From an uncultured Flavobacteriaceae bacterium (GTDB lineage Bacteria; Bacteroidota; Bacteroidia; Flavobacteriales; Flavobacteriaceae): a stretch of DNA of 64,000 nt. The DNA lies in NCBI GenBank assembly GCA_947500585.1, contig CANMSN010000005.1, forward strand, positions 124,001 through 188,000. Reading direction: 5' to 3'. Positions 7,215-16,307 of the stretch are shown one piece after another. Below the pieces are notes generated by a model. The model saw only the letters and a program-made list of their open reading frames with translations, ran no database searches and was not told the DNA's origin. Each line of letters starts with the position of its first letter. Within the stretch, counting starts at the first letter, position 1. A program made the translations under genes and the position numbers.

Positions 7215-8183
7215 ATGAATATAGACGTACTTATTAGCAACCTAACAAATCCTGTTTTACTATTCTTTCTTCTTGGAATTATAGCAACTAATTTAAAAAG
7301 CGATTTAACCATTCCGCAATCATCCTCAAAATTTATTTCACTGTATTTACTATTTGCTATTGGTTTTAAAGGCGGACAAGAATTATCGCATAGCGAATTT
7401 AATTCAGAGATTTTATATTCCATAATATTTGCCATTTTACTATCTAGCCTTGTACCAATTTATACATTTTTTGCTTTAAAGAAGAAAGTTGGTGTGCCAA
7501 ATGCAGGAGCTGTTGCTGCGGCTTATGGATCGGTAAGTGCTGTAACTTTTGTAACGGCAGTTTCTTTTTTAGAAAATCAGGGCATTAGTTTTGGTGGTCA
7601 CATGGTGGCTATTATGGCTATAATGGAATCGCCTGCCATTATTGTTGGGGTTATATTGATTATGCTTTATGATGCTGATAAAAAAATTGGAGAAACAAAA
7701 TCTATAGGTTCTTTAATAAAACATTCATTAACTGGCGGAAGCATTTTAATGCTTATTGGAAGTTTAATTATTGGTGTTATTGCCGATGCAACACAGGCTA
7801 GAGGTATTGAACCTTTTACTACAGATATTTTTAAAGGCTTTCTATCTCTATTTTTATTAGAAATGGGTATGGTTACTGCTAAACGAATAAAAGGATTTAA
7901 GAAATACGGACTCTTTTTATTTGCCTTTGGAATTATAGTGCCTTTAATAAATGGACTAATTGTGGCCTATTTAAGTGGTTTTGTAACAGAAAGTGCTGGT
8001 AATAGATTGCTGTTTGCTATTCTTGGTGCAGGTGCCTCTTATATTGCCGTTCCTGCCACTATGAAGCTTGCAGAACCAAGAGCTGATGCGGGTATTTATA
8101 TACCCATGGCGTTAGGAGTTACATTCCCTTTTAATATTACATTAGGTTTACCTATTTATTATGCTTTTATTCAAATGACTTAA
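7215..8183 (+). CDS. sbtA: Sodium-dependent bicarbonate transporter, SbtA family
   Basis: A 322-residue integral membrane protein of the SbtA family (formerly DUF897), with about ten hydrophobic segments in two inverted halves. Family features include the opening NLTNPVLLFFLLGIIATNLKSDL, the GFKGGQEL segment and the GAGASYIAVPATMKLAEP segment. SbtA carries out Na+/HCO3- symport in cyanobacteria. It is divergent from the LysR gene and convergent with the carbonic anhydrase operon across a shared terminator. No SbtB-like PII gene is adjacent. Substrate is inferred from family and neighbours. Confidence 0.9.
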   Translation: MNIDVLISNLTNPVLLFFLLGIIATNLKSDLTIPQSSSKFISLYLLFAIGFKGGQELSHSEFNSEILYSIIFAILLSSLVPIYTFFALKKKVGVPNAGAVAAAYGSVSAVTFVTAVSFLENQGISFGGHMVAIMAIMESPAIIVGVILIMLYDADKKIGETKSIGSLIKHSLTGGSILMLIGSLIIGVIADATQARGIEPFTTDIFKGFLSLFLLEMGMVTAKRIKGFKKYGLFLFAFGIIVPLINGLIVAYLSGFVTESAGNRLLFAILGAGASYIAVPATMKLAEPRADAGIYIPMALGVTFPFNITLGLPIYYAFIQMT

Positions 8184-8212
8184 ACTCCATTGAAAAACAA
8201 AAATCAATAAAA

Positions 8213-8243
8213 AAACCTCATCAATACAAGTTTGATGAGGTTT
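8213..8243. terminator. Bidirectional terminator between sbtA and carbonic anhydrase
   Basis: AAACCTCATCAA (8213-8224), a 7-base loop and TTGATGAGGTTT (8232-8243) form a perfect 12-bp stem. It is flanked by an A tract on the left and a T-rich stretch on the right, so it can act on both converging transcripts. Confidence 0.8.
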
Positions 8244-8261
8244 ACTTTTAATGGAGAAATA

Positions 8262-8903
8262 TTAGTCTAAATCTAATACAAAAATATCATCCAAATGTTG
8301 AGGACTATCCATTGATACTTTTAGGTCATGTATAATACCATCTTTTAAATTGTAAACCCAACCATGAATTTCTAAACCTGTATTATTTTTCCAAGCTTGT
8401 TGAACAATAGATGTTTTTGCTAAATCATAAACTTGTGCTTTAACATTTAATTCTACAAGTTTATCAAATCGCTCCTTATCATCATTAATTTTCTTGAGTT
8501 CTGTTTTATTATCCTTGTAAACTTCTTTAATATTTCTAACCCATTTATTAATAAGCCCTAAAGATTTGTTTTGCATAGCAGCAGCAACACCACCACACCC
8601 ATAATGGCCACAAACAATTATATGTTTTACACCTAAGTGACTTACCGCGTAATCTAGCACACTTAACATATTCATATCGGTGTGTACTACCATATTGGCA
8701 ATGTTTCTATGTACAAATAATTCTCCAGGATGCGTTCCAGTAATTTCGTTAGCAGGAACTCTACTATCCGCACATCCTATCCATAATACTGGGGGTTTTT
8801 GACCTTTGGATAAATCTTCAAAATAATTTTTATCCTTTTTGGTCATTTCTTCTACCCATTCTTTGTTGTTTTCTAACAACTGATTATAATATGTGTTTTT
8901 CAT
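8262..8903 (-). CDS. Beta-class carbonic anhydrase
   Basis: A 213-residue zinc enzyme interconverting CO2 and bicarbonate. The zinc ligands are visible: C44 in the CADSRVP motif (with the catalytic D46-R48 dyad), H100 and C103 in CGHYGCGG. There is no signal peptide, so it acts in the cytoplasm. It is the last gene of a minus-strand unit after two SulP transporters, 14 bases downstream of the nearer one. The expected role is to convert imported bicarbonate to CO2 or to hold internal CO2 as bicarbonate. Confidence 0.95.
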   Translation of the reverse strand: MKNTYYNQLLENNKEWVEEMTKKDKNYFEDLSKGQKPPVLWIGCADSRVPANEITGTHPGELFVHRNIANMVVHTDMNMLSVLDYAVSHLGVKHIIVCGHYGCGGVAAAMQNKSLGLINKWVRNIKEVYKDNKTELKKINDDKERFDKLVELNVKAQVYDLAKTSIVQQAWKNNTGLEIHGWVYNLKDGIIHDLKVSMDSPQHLDDIFVLDLD

Positions 8904-8917
8904 CTTATAAAGTTTTT

Positions 8918-10783
8918 CTAGTTATTAATATGTTGTTTTATCCAATGCATACAATCTTCAAATGTAATAAAGATGTACTCGTAAGGTACTAAATCTGGAA
9001 TAATATCTATGCGTTCCATCATATATTTTGGCTGTTGGTGCAAACCAACAAATAATATTCTTTCGTCATTTTTAGTGAGATCAAGAAGCATATCTTCCAT
9101 GGCATAAAGCCCAGACTGATCCATATATTCCATTCTATCTAGTCTTAAAATCACCGTTCCTGCAGTATCTGGTATTTGTGCCTTAAGTTGTAAAAAGTCA
9201 GATGTTGATCCAAAAAACAAAGGGCCATTAATATGTTTAATAAAAATTTCATCCTTTAAACTATCAGGAAAACTGATTTCATCTTCCCAAGGTTTTTCTT
9301 CTAATTTGGAAACAGATGATTTTTGACCCAAATAATCACCCGCTTTTTTCATAAAAATTAGAGATGCTAATACTAAACCTATACCAACAGCATAAACTAA
9401 ATTCCAAAATGTTGAAAGCAATAATACAACAAACATGATAAGAACTTCGGAACTCATTTTTATAGGTCCTATAGCAATATCATTTGGTAAACTAGGTATA
9501 GCTTTTAAACCCTTATAATCCATAACACCTATACCAACGGTGATTAAAATTCCTGAAAGTACCGCTGCAGGTATTCTGGATGCTATAGGTCCTAGGCCCA
9601 ATAATATGACAAGTAATACCAAACCAGCTATCATACCCGATAGTTTTGTTTTTCCTCCAGAGGATATATTTATTACCGTACGTATGGTTGCTCCAGCTCC
9701 TGGAATACCTCCAAATACAGACGCTATACTATTCCCAATACCTTGGCCAATAAGCTCTTTATTTGGTTTGTGCTTAGTTTTGGTCATATTATCTGCAACT
9801 ACACTTGTTAGTAAAGAATCTATTGCCCCTAATAAAGCCAATGTTAATGCAGTAAAAATATATGGTGAAATGCTTTTAAAACTAAATCCAGTAAAGATTT
9901 CCAAATTTGGTAACGGTAAACCACTAGGGATTTCCTCTATTGGTTTATAATCTAATTTGAAGAAAATTGCAATACTGGTCATAACCACTAAAGCAACTAA
10001 AGTACTTGGAATGGCTTTTGTGATTTTCTTGAATCCGTAGATAATTAAAATAGTACCTAAAGCTAATATAAATTCTAACCAATTGATATTTTGCAAAGCC
10101 CTAGGAAGTATTTTTAGAGTTCCCCAAACACCAGATGTTTCAGATCCTGCCAACACTTTTGCCTCATCTAAAATTTCTGAGGATTTAATGCTTTCAACTT
10201 TAGAAACAGCATTTTTGTAATCTTCTAACTTAAGTATTTTGTCTTGCTTTTTATTCTTTATTTCATCAACACTTCTATTGAAAACAACCTGTTCTACCTG
10301 TGGCTTAAAACGTTCTACATAATCACTATCCTGTTTTGAATAGTACCCGATAGAGGGCAAGATTTGAGTTACCAAAATGATAACTCCAATAGCTGTCATA
10401 AACCCTGAAACTACGGGGTATGGTATGTATTTTATGTATTTACCTAAACCGAGAACACCCAAGCCAATTTGAAGTATTCCTGCCAAGAGAAATACCGTAA
10501 GTATTACAGGTAAAGCAATAGTAACGTCTCCGTTATTGGCGGCAATTATACTTGCAATTACCACCATACTTACTGCAGTCATAGGAGCAGTTGGTCCAGA
10601 AATCTGTGTATCTGTACCTCCAAAAAGCGCAGCAAAAAAACTTATAAATATGGCACCATAAAGACCTGCTGCTGGTCCTAGACCAGAAGACACGCCAAAT
10701 GCCAAGGCTAGAGGTAGCGCTATTATTCCTGCAGTTAAACCTCCAAATGCATCACCTTTAAAATTTGAGAATAGTTTTTTCAC
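8918..10783 (-). CDS. SulP-family anion transporter with STAS domain (probable bicarbonate)
   Basis: A 621-residue SulP permease. A membrane core of about 480 residues is followed by a C-terminal cytoplasmic STAS domain (from about 505, with RLDRMEYMDQSGLYAMEDML). Between the early and later membrane segments, about residues 145-230, is a charged lysine-rich stretch absent from the upstream paralogue. Translation starts at a GTG (10783), and the sequence following it is a normal SulP N-terminus. Pairing with carbonic anhydrase suggests bicarbonate rather than sulfate, as for BicA, but substrate cannot be read from sequence alone. It is 16 bases from the second SulP gene. Confidence 0.88.
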   Translation of the reverse strand: MKKLFSNFKGDAFGGLTAGIIALPLALAFGVSSGLGPAAGLYGAIFISFFAALFGGTDTQISGPTAPMTAVSMVVIASIIAANNGDVTIALPVILTVFLLAGILQIGLGVLGLGKYIKYIPYPVVSGFMTAIGVIILVTQILPSIGYYSKQDSDYVERFKPQVEQVVFNRSVDEIKNKKQDKILKLEDYKNAVSKVESIKSSEILDEAKVLAGSETSGVWGTLKILPRALQNINWLEFILALGTILIIYGFKKITKAIPSTLVALVVMTSIAIFFKLDYKPIEEIPSGLPLPNLEIFTGFSFKSISPYIFTALTLALLGAIDSLLTSVVADNMTKTKHKPNKELIGQGIGNSIASVFGGIPGAGATIRTVINISSGGKTKLSGMIAGLVLLVILLGLGPIASRIPAAVLSGILITVGIGVMDYKGLKAIPSLPNDIAIGPIKMSSEVLIMFVVLLLSTFWNLVYAVGIGLVLASLIFMKKAGDYLGQKSSVSKLEEKPWEDEISFPDSLKDEIFIKHINGPLFFGSTSDFLQLKAQIPDTAGTVILRLDRMEYMDQSGLYAMEDMLLDLTKNDERILFVGLHQQPKYMMERIDIIPDLVPYEYIFITFEDCMHWIKQHINN

Positions 10784-10799
10784 ACTTTTAAAATAAAAT

Positions 10800-12383
10800 T
10801 TATAATTTATTTAGCTTAAAAAATTCAATATAACTATCAGGATTTCTTACTGTACCGCGTTCCGATACTAATTTTATATCTATATTTCGTTCATTAGCTT
10901 TAAAGGCAAAATCTTCAAGAATTTCAATTATGTCATGATCTAAATATCGTGTTTTTCTCACATCTAACTCTAGAAAAGAATCAGATGGAATTCTATCTAA
11001 TTCTTTAAGTATAGCACCTTTATTAAAAAAGGTTACTTCTTCTGCCAAGGTCATTTTTATTTTACCATCATCAACATCTTCCCCTTCTTTATGCAAAAAG
11101 TGGGAATTTTGAAAGCTTTTGATTAATATAATTACTATACCCACAACTAGTCCCAATCCAATACCTCTTAATAAATCAGTAAGGACTATACCTAATATGG
11201 TAACAATAAACGGTAACCACTGTTTCCAACCTAAACTAAACATTTGTTTAAAAGTAGATGGTTTTGCAAGTTTGAATCCTACTATAAACAGTATTGCAGC
11301 CAATACTGATAATGGAATCATATTTAATAGTTTTGGTATTACAATTACGGATATTAACAATAAAAATCCATGAATAATAGCAGATAATTTTGTTCGACCT
11401 CCAGATTGAATATTTGCAGAACTTCTTACAATTACTTGGGTAATTGGCAAGCCACCAATTAAACCAGAAATAATATTTCCCGTTCCCTGTGCCAATAATT
11501 CTCTATTTGTTGGGGTAACGTTTTTATGAGGATCTAATTTATCTGTAGCCTCTACACAAAGTAAGGTCTCTAGTGAAGCTACTAGCGCTATGGTAAAACC
11601 TGTAATCCAAACTTCTACATTACCTAACACTTTAAAATTTGGAAAACTAAATTGTCCTAGGAAACTATCAAAATTTTCTGGAACTGGAACAGATACTAAA
11701 TGATCTGCCGTTAGATTAAATATACTATCCTTTGCTAAAATAAAGAATATAATACCTATTACTACAGCAACTAATGGGCCTTGAACTAGTTGAAATATTT
11801 TACCTTTTTTAGATAGCACGTTAGACCATAATATTAAGATACCCATAGAAATTAATGCAATAGCTGTAGCACCAAGATTAACATTTCCACTTATTAAAGC
11901 ATTTATTGCTTTTAAAAGTTCTGTAATTGTATTTTCTCCATCTACTTGAAGAAATGCAAAATCTCCTTGAGGATCTTTATCCATACCAAAGAAATAGGGA
12001 ATCTCTTTTAATATAATAATAATCCCGATACCCGTTAGCATCCCTTTTATTACTGATGATGGGAAATAGTAACCAATAATTCCTAATCTTAGTAAGCCAA
12101 ATACGAGTTGAATGGCACCTCCTATAACTACTGCAACTAAGAAGTTTTCGTACCCTAAAGAATTGATAGCGACAAGAACTATAGCAGCAAGTCCTGCTGC
12201 CGGACCACTTACTCCTATTTGAGATCCACTAATACTTCCAACCACAATACCACCAATGATACCTGCGATAAGTCCTGAAAATAACGGAGCTCCACTTGCT
12301 AAGGCAATACCTAAACAAAGCGGTAATGCTACAAAAAATACAACGATACTTGCGGGCAAGTCGTTTTTTAAATATTTAAACAT
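10800..12383 (-). CDS. SulP-family anion transporter (probable bicarbonate)
   Basis: A 527-residue SulP transporter, shorter than its downstream paralogue, with about 12-14 hydrophobic segments. Family features include GLIAGIIGGIVVGSISGSQ and SGPAAGLAAIV near the N-terminus and GLIGGLPITQVIVRSSANIQ in the middle. It ends in a STAS-like domain (about 440-527). It is the first transporter of the SulP-SulP-carbonic anhydrase unit. The leader before its ATG contains a 9-bp hairpin (12400-12426). Bicarbonate transport is inferred from the carbonic anhydrase and SbtA neighbours. Confidence 0.87.
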   Translation of the reverse strand: MFKYLKNDLPASIVVFFVALPLCLGIALASGAPLFSGLIAGIIGGIVVGSISGSQIGVSGPAAGLAAIVLVAINSLGYENFLVAVVIGGAIQLVFGLLRLGIIGYYFPSSVIKGMLTGIGIIIILKEIPYFFGMDKDPQGDFAFLQVDGENTITELLKAINALISGNVNLGATAIALISMGILILWSNVLSKKGKIFQLVQGPLVAVVIGIIFFILAKDSIFNLTADHLVSVPVPENFDSFLGQFSFPNFKVLGNVEVWITGFTIALVASLETLLCVEATDKLDPHKNVTPTNRELLAQGTGNIISGLIGGLPITQVIVRSSANIQSGGRTKLSAIIHGFLLLISVIVIPKLLNMIPLSVLAAILFIVGFKLAKPSTFKQMFSLGWKQWLPFIVTILGIVLTDLLRGIGLGLVVGIVIILIKSFQNSHFLHKEGEDVDDGKIKMTLAEEVTFFNKGAILKELDRIPSDSFLELDVRKTRYLDHDIIEILEDFAFKANERNIDIKLVSERGTVRNPDSYIEFFKLNKL

Positions 12384-12399
12384 AAATAATTAATTTGAA

Positions 12400-12426
12400 G
12401 TTATTGCCATTAGGATAGGCAATAAC
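12400..12426 (-). promoter_or_regulatory. Hairpin in the leader of the SulP operon
   Basis: GTTATTGCC (12400-12408) and GGCAATAAC (12418-12426) form a perfect 9-bp inverted repeat with a 9-base loop, 16 bases upstream of the SulP ATG on the minus strand. There is no T run after it, so it is not a strong intrinsic terminator. It may be an mRNA 5' structure or an operator. Confidence 0.4.
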
Positions 12427-12470
12427 AGTTTGGTTTGTAAAAAAAATAAAGCTTGTAGTTTGTGTTAAGT

Positions 12471-12773
12471 TTAAATTGCAAAACCAAACTTTGGAGGGGG
12501 AGAAGTAAGTTTTATATGAGGTTTTTTATAGCTTCTAAAATAATATTCTAAATTAGATTCCTCATAATCATTGGCATCAATGAATAAACTTTTCTTTATA
12601 GCCAATAATATAAATTCTTTTTTATCTTGATTTTTGTCCTTTTCTTCTTCTGATGCGTCATAGAATATAGAAATATCTGTAGAGTCGTCTAAAACCATCA
12701 TAACTGTAGGCACTACGGCAATCAATGTAAATATTGAAGATAATATTATAGCGACTACGTTTTTTAACATCAT
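12471..12773 (-). CDS. Small predicted membrane protein, 100 aa
   Basis: A 100-residue protein with one hydrophobic segment at about residues 4-28 (signal peptide or membrane anchor) followed by an acidic, charged region. It starts MMLKN, so either of two adjacent ATGs could be used. It lies between batE and the first SulP gene, all on the minus strand, and could be read with either operon. No domain recognised; function unknown. Confidence 0.55.
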   Translation of the reverse strand: MMLKNVVAIILSSIFTLIAVVPTVMMVLDDSTDISIFYDASEEEKDKNQDKKEFILLAIKKSLFIDANDYEESNLEYYFRSYKKPHIKLTSPPPKFGFAI

Positions 12774-12817
12774 TGTTTATTTTCAAAACATTAAAGATAA
12801 TATTTATTTATTAAGGT

Positions 12818-13576
12818 TTATAACCCTTTCAACATTTTAATGTCTTCTGATAATAACCAACCTATTTTTCCATCAGATAGTTTGATTTTTTTCCAATTGT
12901 TAACGGTGTCTAACACTTGAACTTTAGTGCCTTCATGAAGTCTAAAAGATTCTTCACTTCGTAAATTGGGTTCACTTTTTACCTTGCTTTCTTGGGCAAA
13001 TACAATTGCAGGATTATCTTTTTCGTCTAAATTATATTTATGAAATGCAAATAATAATGAGGTGCATAATAAAATGAGAGACAATAAACTTCCAATAAAT
13101 GCAAAGCGTTTTCTAATAGATGAATAAGCAAAGTAATATAGGAGAAATAAAACAACAAAACAGAATACGAGCGCTACCGAAATTTTAGCCCAATTATCAA
13201 AACTAAAAGTATTGGTCATGTTTTTTAAAAGCTTATTCAAACCACCCTCAGGAATCGTATCTATAGCATCAACTGTCATGTTTCTGGCAAACGCTATGTT
13301 GTTTTTTATATCGGTATCATTAGGGTTTAACTGTAAAGCTTTTTCATAATAAAAAATACTAGGAGCAATGTTGTTAAGTTTATAATTTGCATTTGCAAGA
13401 TTAAAATACAAGGACGCTGAATGATTTTTGGTTTCTAAAATAGCCGTGTACTTATCTATAGCTTCGGCATATTTACCTTGATTATATAATGTGTTAGCCT
13501 CCTCAAACAAGGTTTCATTTTGAGCTAAACTAGCAAAACTTAATAAAAATGATAATATGTAAAAAAAGGATTTCAT
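12818..13576 (-). CDS. batE: BatE: TPR and SH3-like membrane protein
   Basis: The last recognisable gene of the Bat (Bacteroides aerotolerance) operon. It has a signal peptide (MKSFFYILSFLLSFASLAQ), two or three tetratricopeptide repeats (about residues 20-95), membrane segments around residues 125-175, and a C-terminal bacterial SH3-like domain (about 195-250). The ATG at 13576 is chosen because it starts the signal peptide directly and lies one base after the batD stop. A longer reading from 13597 would overlap batD. Bat proteins are thought to form an envelope-associated complex; a direct role in oxygen tolerance is disputed. Confidence 0.85.
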   Translation of the reverse strand: MKSFFYILSFLLSFASLAQNETLFEEANTLYNQGKYAEAIDKYTAILETKNHSASLYFNLANANYKLNNIAPSIFYYEKALQLNPNDTDIKNNIAFARNMTVDAIDTIPEGGLNKLLKNMTNTFSFDNWAKISVALVFCFVVLFLLYYFAYSSIRKRFAFIGSLLSLILLCTSLLFAFHKYNLDEKDNPAIVFAQESKVKSEPNLRSEESFRLHEGTKVQVLDTVNNWKKIKLSDGKIGWLLSEDIKMLKGL

Positions 13577-13577
13577 T

Positions 13578-15353
13578 TTAATGTGCTTGTTTATCAATTA
13601 AAGAAATAGTTTTTGCTGCCTTATCATAATCTTCTTGCATGGTAACAATATCAATGGGCGTGTAACGTGCTAATTCACAACTTTCTAAAATTTGAATAAA
13701 GTCTTTTATAGTAGCGTCATCTACTTTTCTATCTTTAAGTAAGCTATTTATTTTATCCTTACTTAATTCATTAGTTTCAATATGTAATTTTGCTTTCAGA
13801 TAATTGTGTAAAGCCTTTTCTAAAGCAATGTAAAAAGCTTCTTTTTGTCCTAAAGATTTTTTAGCACCTTTTAAATATTTTTTGGCTAATCTATCTGCTT
13901 TTCTAATTCTATTTCCATAAACGTCAGCGTCTCTTGTAGCTTTACTTTTTCTAATAATTATAGCTAACGGAATTGCCAAAAAGGGCAATAATAATAAGCT
14001 CCAAAACCCTTTTGTTTTAAAGAAGTGCGAAGGTTGTATGCTTGTAAAGTTTGTTGATGATTTAATAAACGCAAATTGGTCGTTATTTAAAATTACTGGT
14101 TGCTTTCCAGTGCTTGAAACAGAATTGTTTTCATTGGTTCCAGTAGTGTTTGATGGTCCGTTTGAAACATCAATTACAATTTCGGCAGACGATAAACGCT
14201 TATAACTCTCGGTCTTTAAATCGAAATATGAAAAGGAAATACTTGGTATTGGGTATTTACCCTTGTATTGGGGAACCACAGTGTAACTATCTGAAATACT
14301 ACCCTGCATACCCGACAAATTTGTTTTTACGTTTTCATTATGTTCGGGTTCATAAACCTCTAATGAACTTGGTAAAGAAATTTTAGGAAGTTTAAAAAGT
14401 TTTAGATTTCCGTTACCCTTAACCTCTACTTTTAATTGTAATGATTCAGATGCATCTAACACTCTTTTCGATGTGAAAACATTAAAATCAAAATCACCAA
14501 CAGCACCAGTAAAATCTACTGGTTTTCCAGCTTCAGGTAAAGGTTTAACGTTTATTGTTTTGTTACCTGCCGAAATGGTTTTATTAACGCGAGTCATCAT
14601 TCTACTTCCAAAAATATCACGTCTATTAGTTGGTACGCGCATAGCCAAATCTAGGCTAAGAGGTTCTATATTTAGTTTTCCAGATTTTTGAGGATATAAA
14701 ACGGCTTTTCTGTAAACTAAATACCTATAATCTTCGCCATTATAAGTGCCATTTTGAACTTTAAGTCCTTGAGTGCTTATATTCTGACTCCAAAAATCGT
14801 TATACCTAGGAATGTCTAATTCCTTGATGTCATCTACCGCTATTGAAGGAGACACATAAAGTTTATAAACAACAGTAATAGCTTCGTTTAAATAAGGGTT
14901 CGTTTTTGAAACCTCAGCCACTAAATGAATATTTTCTGATGCTATATAATTAGGGTCGTTAGGGTCTTTTGGCTTATCAACCGCAGCGGTTACTTCAATT
15001 TTTATGGGGACTGTTTTATAAACTTCATCATCTATAGTAATAACAGCTTGACCTATAGTAAAATTACCTCGCTTTTTTGGTGCCAAAAAGTAACTATATG
15101 TTTTCTTAAAACTTCTTACGCCATTTGCGTATACATTTTTTACTGATTGGTTTGGTCCGCCAATTAGTGTGAAATCGGAAAAACTAGGAGGGTTAAAATT
15201 ATCTCCATCTTTATTCATTTCAAAATCAATACGCAACCGTTCATTTATACCTAACTTTTGTTTACTAGCTTTTGCAACAAACTCTACTTGAGCTATAGCT
15301 GTATTAGCAGTAAGTATAAATAGTAGTAATGCTATATGTTTTATAAACTTCAT
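13578..15353 (-). CDS. batD: BatD: aerotolerance-operon surface protein
   Basis: A 591-residue BatD homologue. It has a signal peptide (MKFIKHIALLLFILTANTAIAQ), a long periplasmic region built of beta-rich repeats (about 25-430), a transmembrane segment (about 455-475) and a cytoplasmic C-terminal helical domain. It lies between batC and batE, and its stop is one base from the batE start, suggesting translational coupling. The VWA-containing partners BatA and BatB are encoded just upstream. Confidence 0.88.
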   Translation of the reverse strand: MKFIKHIALLLFILTANTAIAQVEFVAKASKQKLGINERLRIDFEMNKDGDNFNPPSFSDFTLIGGPNQSVKNVYANGVRSFKKTYSYFLAPKKRGNFTIGQAVITIDDEVYKTVPIKIEVTAAVDKPKDPNDPNYIASENIHLVAEVSKTNPYLNEAITVVYKLYVSPSIAVDDIKELDIPRYNDFWSQNISTQGLKVQNGTYNGEDYRYLVYRKAVLYPQKSGKLNIEPLSLDLAMRVPTNRRDIFGSRMMTRVNKTISAGNKTINVKPLPEAGKPVDFTGAVGDFDFNVFTSKRVLDASESLQLKVEVKGNGNLKLFKLPKISLPSSLEVYEPEHNENVKTNLSGMQGSISDSYTVVPQYKGKYPIPSISFSYFDLKTESYKRLSSAEIVIDVSNGPSNTTGTNENNSVSSTGKQPVILNNDQFAFIKSSTNFTSIQPSHFFKTKGFWSLLLLPFLAIPLAIIIRKSKATRDADVYGNRIRKADRLAKKYLKGAKKSLGQKEAFYIALEKALHNYLKAKLHIETNELSKDKINSLLKDRKVDDATIKDFIQILESCELARYTPIDIVTMQEDYDKAAKTISLIDKQAH

Positions 15354-15360
15354 TCTTAAT

Positions 15361-15425
15361 TTACGATTTTAGATTTACAATTGAGAGATACTTTAAAATT
15401 CGCAATTCGTTAATCGTAATTCGTT
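15361..15425. repeat. Intergenic AT-rich inverted repeat between batC and batD
   Basis: TTACGATT (15361-15368) and AATCGTAA (15412-15419) are perfect inverted 8-mers. The interval holds further related words (AATTCG, ACAATTG). Low-complexity repeats built from ATTCG/TTACGATT words of this kind occur between genes in flavobacterial genomes. Confidence 0.45.
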
Positions 15426-15426
15426 T

Positions 15427-16248
15427 TTACCAATCTTTTTCGGTTTTAACTTTAACGCCTTTTTGTTTTTCAGCATTCATTTTTTCTTGAACTTTTTGTT
15501 CCTGATTATTCATAGCTTCTAACAAATTCTTTATTTGTTGTGGTGATAATTGACCTGGTTTTGGCTTAGGTTTTTGTTGCTCTTTCTTTTCTTCATCTCC
15601 TTTACCTTTATCTTCTTCATCTTTTTCGTCCTCACCTTCTTTTTTCTCTTGGTCGCCTTCGTCTTTTTTATCTTCTTTATCGTCGCCTTCTTTGTCCTTT
15701 TTATCTTCGTTCTCTTTTTGGTCTTTATTATCTTTATTCTCGTTGTTTTTATCCTTGTTTTCGTCGTCTTTATTTTCGTCTTGCTGATCTTGTTTTTGTT
15801 GTTCAGCACATGCTTTTGCCAAACCTAAATTATAGCGTGTTTCATCGTCAGTTGGATCATTTCTTAAAGCATTTTTAAAAGCTTCAACAGCTTCCTTACA
15901 CTTTTTATTCTTCATTAAAATATTTCCAATATTATGAAATGCTTTGTGTTTTTCTGCTTTTGAAGTTGATGTTTTTGTAGCTTGTTGATGGCGGTATAAG
16001 GCCTCTTCAAAATTGCCTTTTTGATAATAAGAATTGCCTAAATTATAAACGCCTGCAACCGATGTTGGCTGTTCTGAAATCGCTTTTCTATACTCCATTT
16101 CAGCTGAAACAAAATCGTCTTCTTGAATTAAAGTATTGGCTTCATAAACATAAGTATTGGCTTTTTTTAAAGCTAACTGCGCTTCTTTTTCTTGAGCATT
16201 AGAAAAAGACACTATAAATATGGCTATAAATACTACTAAATTTTTCAT
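15427..16248 (-). CDS. batC: BatC: TPR protein with long acidic/lysine-rich tail
   Basis: A 273-residue protein with a signal peptide (MKNLVVFIAIFIVSFSNAQ), tetratricopeptide repeats over about residues 25-155, then a striking low-complexity region of about 75 residues made almost only of Lys, Glu, Asp, Asn and Gln. The C-terminus is SPQQIKNLLEAMNNQEQ-like. The ATG at 16248 is used; a TTG two codons earlier is in frame but adds nothing. The gene lies between batB and batD. The tail may be a flexible linker. Confidence 0.87.
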   Translation of the reverse strand: MKNLVVFIAIFIVSFSNAQEKEAQLALKKANTYVYEANTLIQEDDFVSAEMEYRKAISEQPTSVAGVYNLGNSYYQKGNFEEALYRHQQATKTSTSKAEKHKAFHNIGNILMKNKKCKEAVEAFKNALRNDPTDDETRYNLGLAKACAEQQKQDQQDENKDDENKDKNNENKDNKDQKENEDKKDKEGDDKEDKKDEGDQEKKEGEDEKDEEDKGKGDEEKKEQQKPKPKPGQLSPQQIKNLLEAMNNQEQKVQEKMNAEKQKGVKVKTEKDW

Positions 16249-16307
16249 GTTCAATTTATTATATATTCTAATATAGAAAACCTCATGCTTATTTTTCGTT
16301 AAAAATT

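Noticed and set aside
9540-9950. Plus-strand 136-residue frame within a SulP gene
   Set aside because: Antisense shadow of a well-supported membrane protein gene; composition explained by the complementary hydrophobic codons.
15531-15828. Open frames on both strands made of Lys/Thr/Ile or Phe/Leu runs
   Set aside because: They are out-of-frame readings of the batC low-complexity Lys/Glu/Asp region; no codon bias or start signal of their own.
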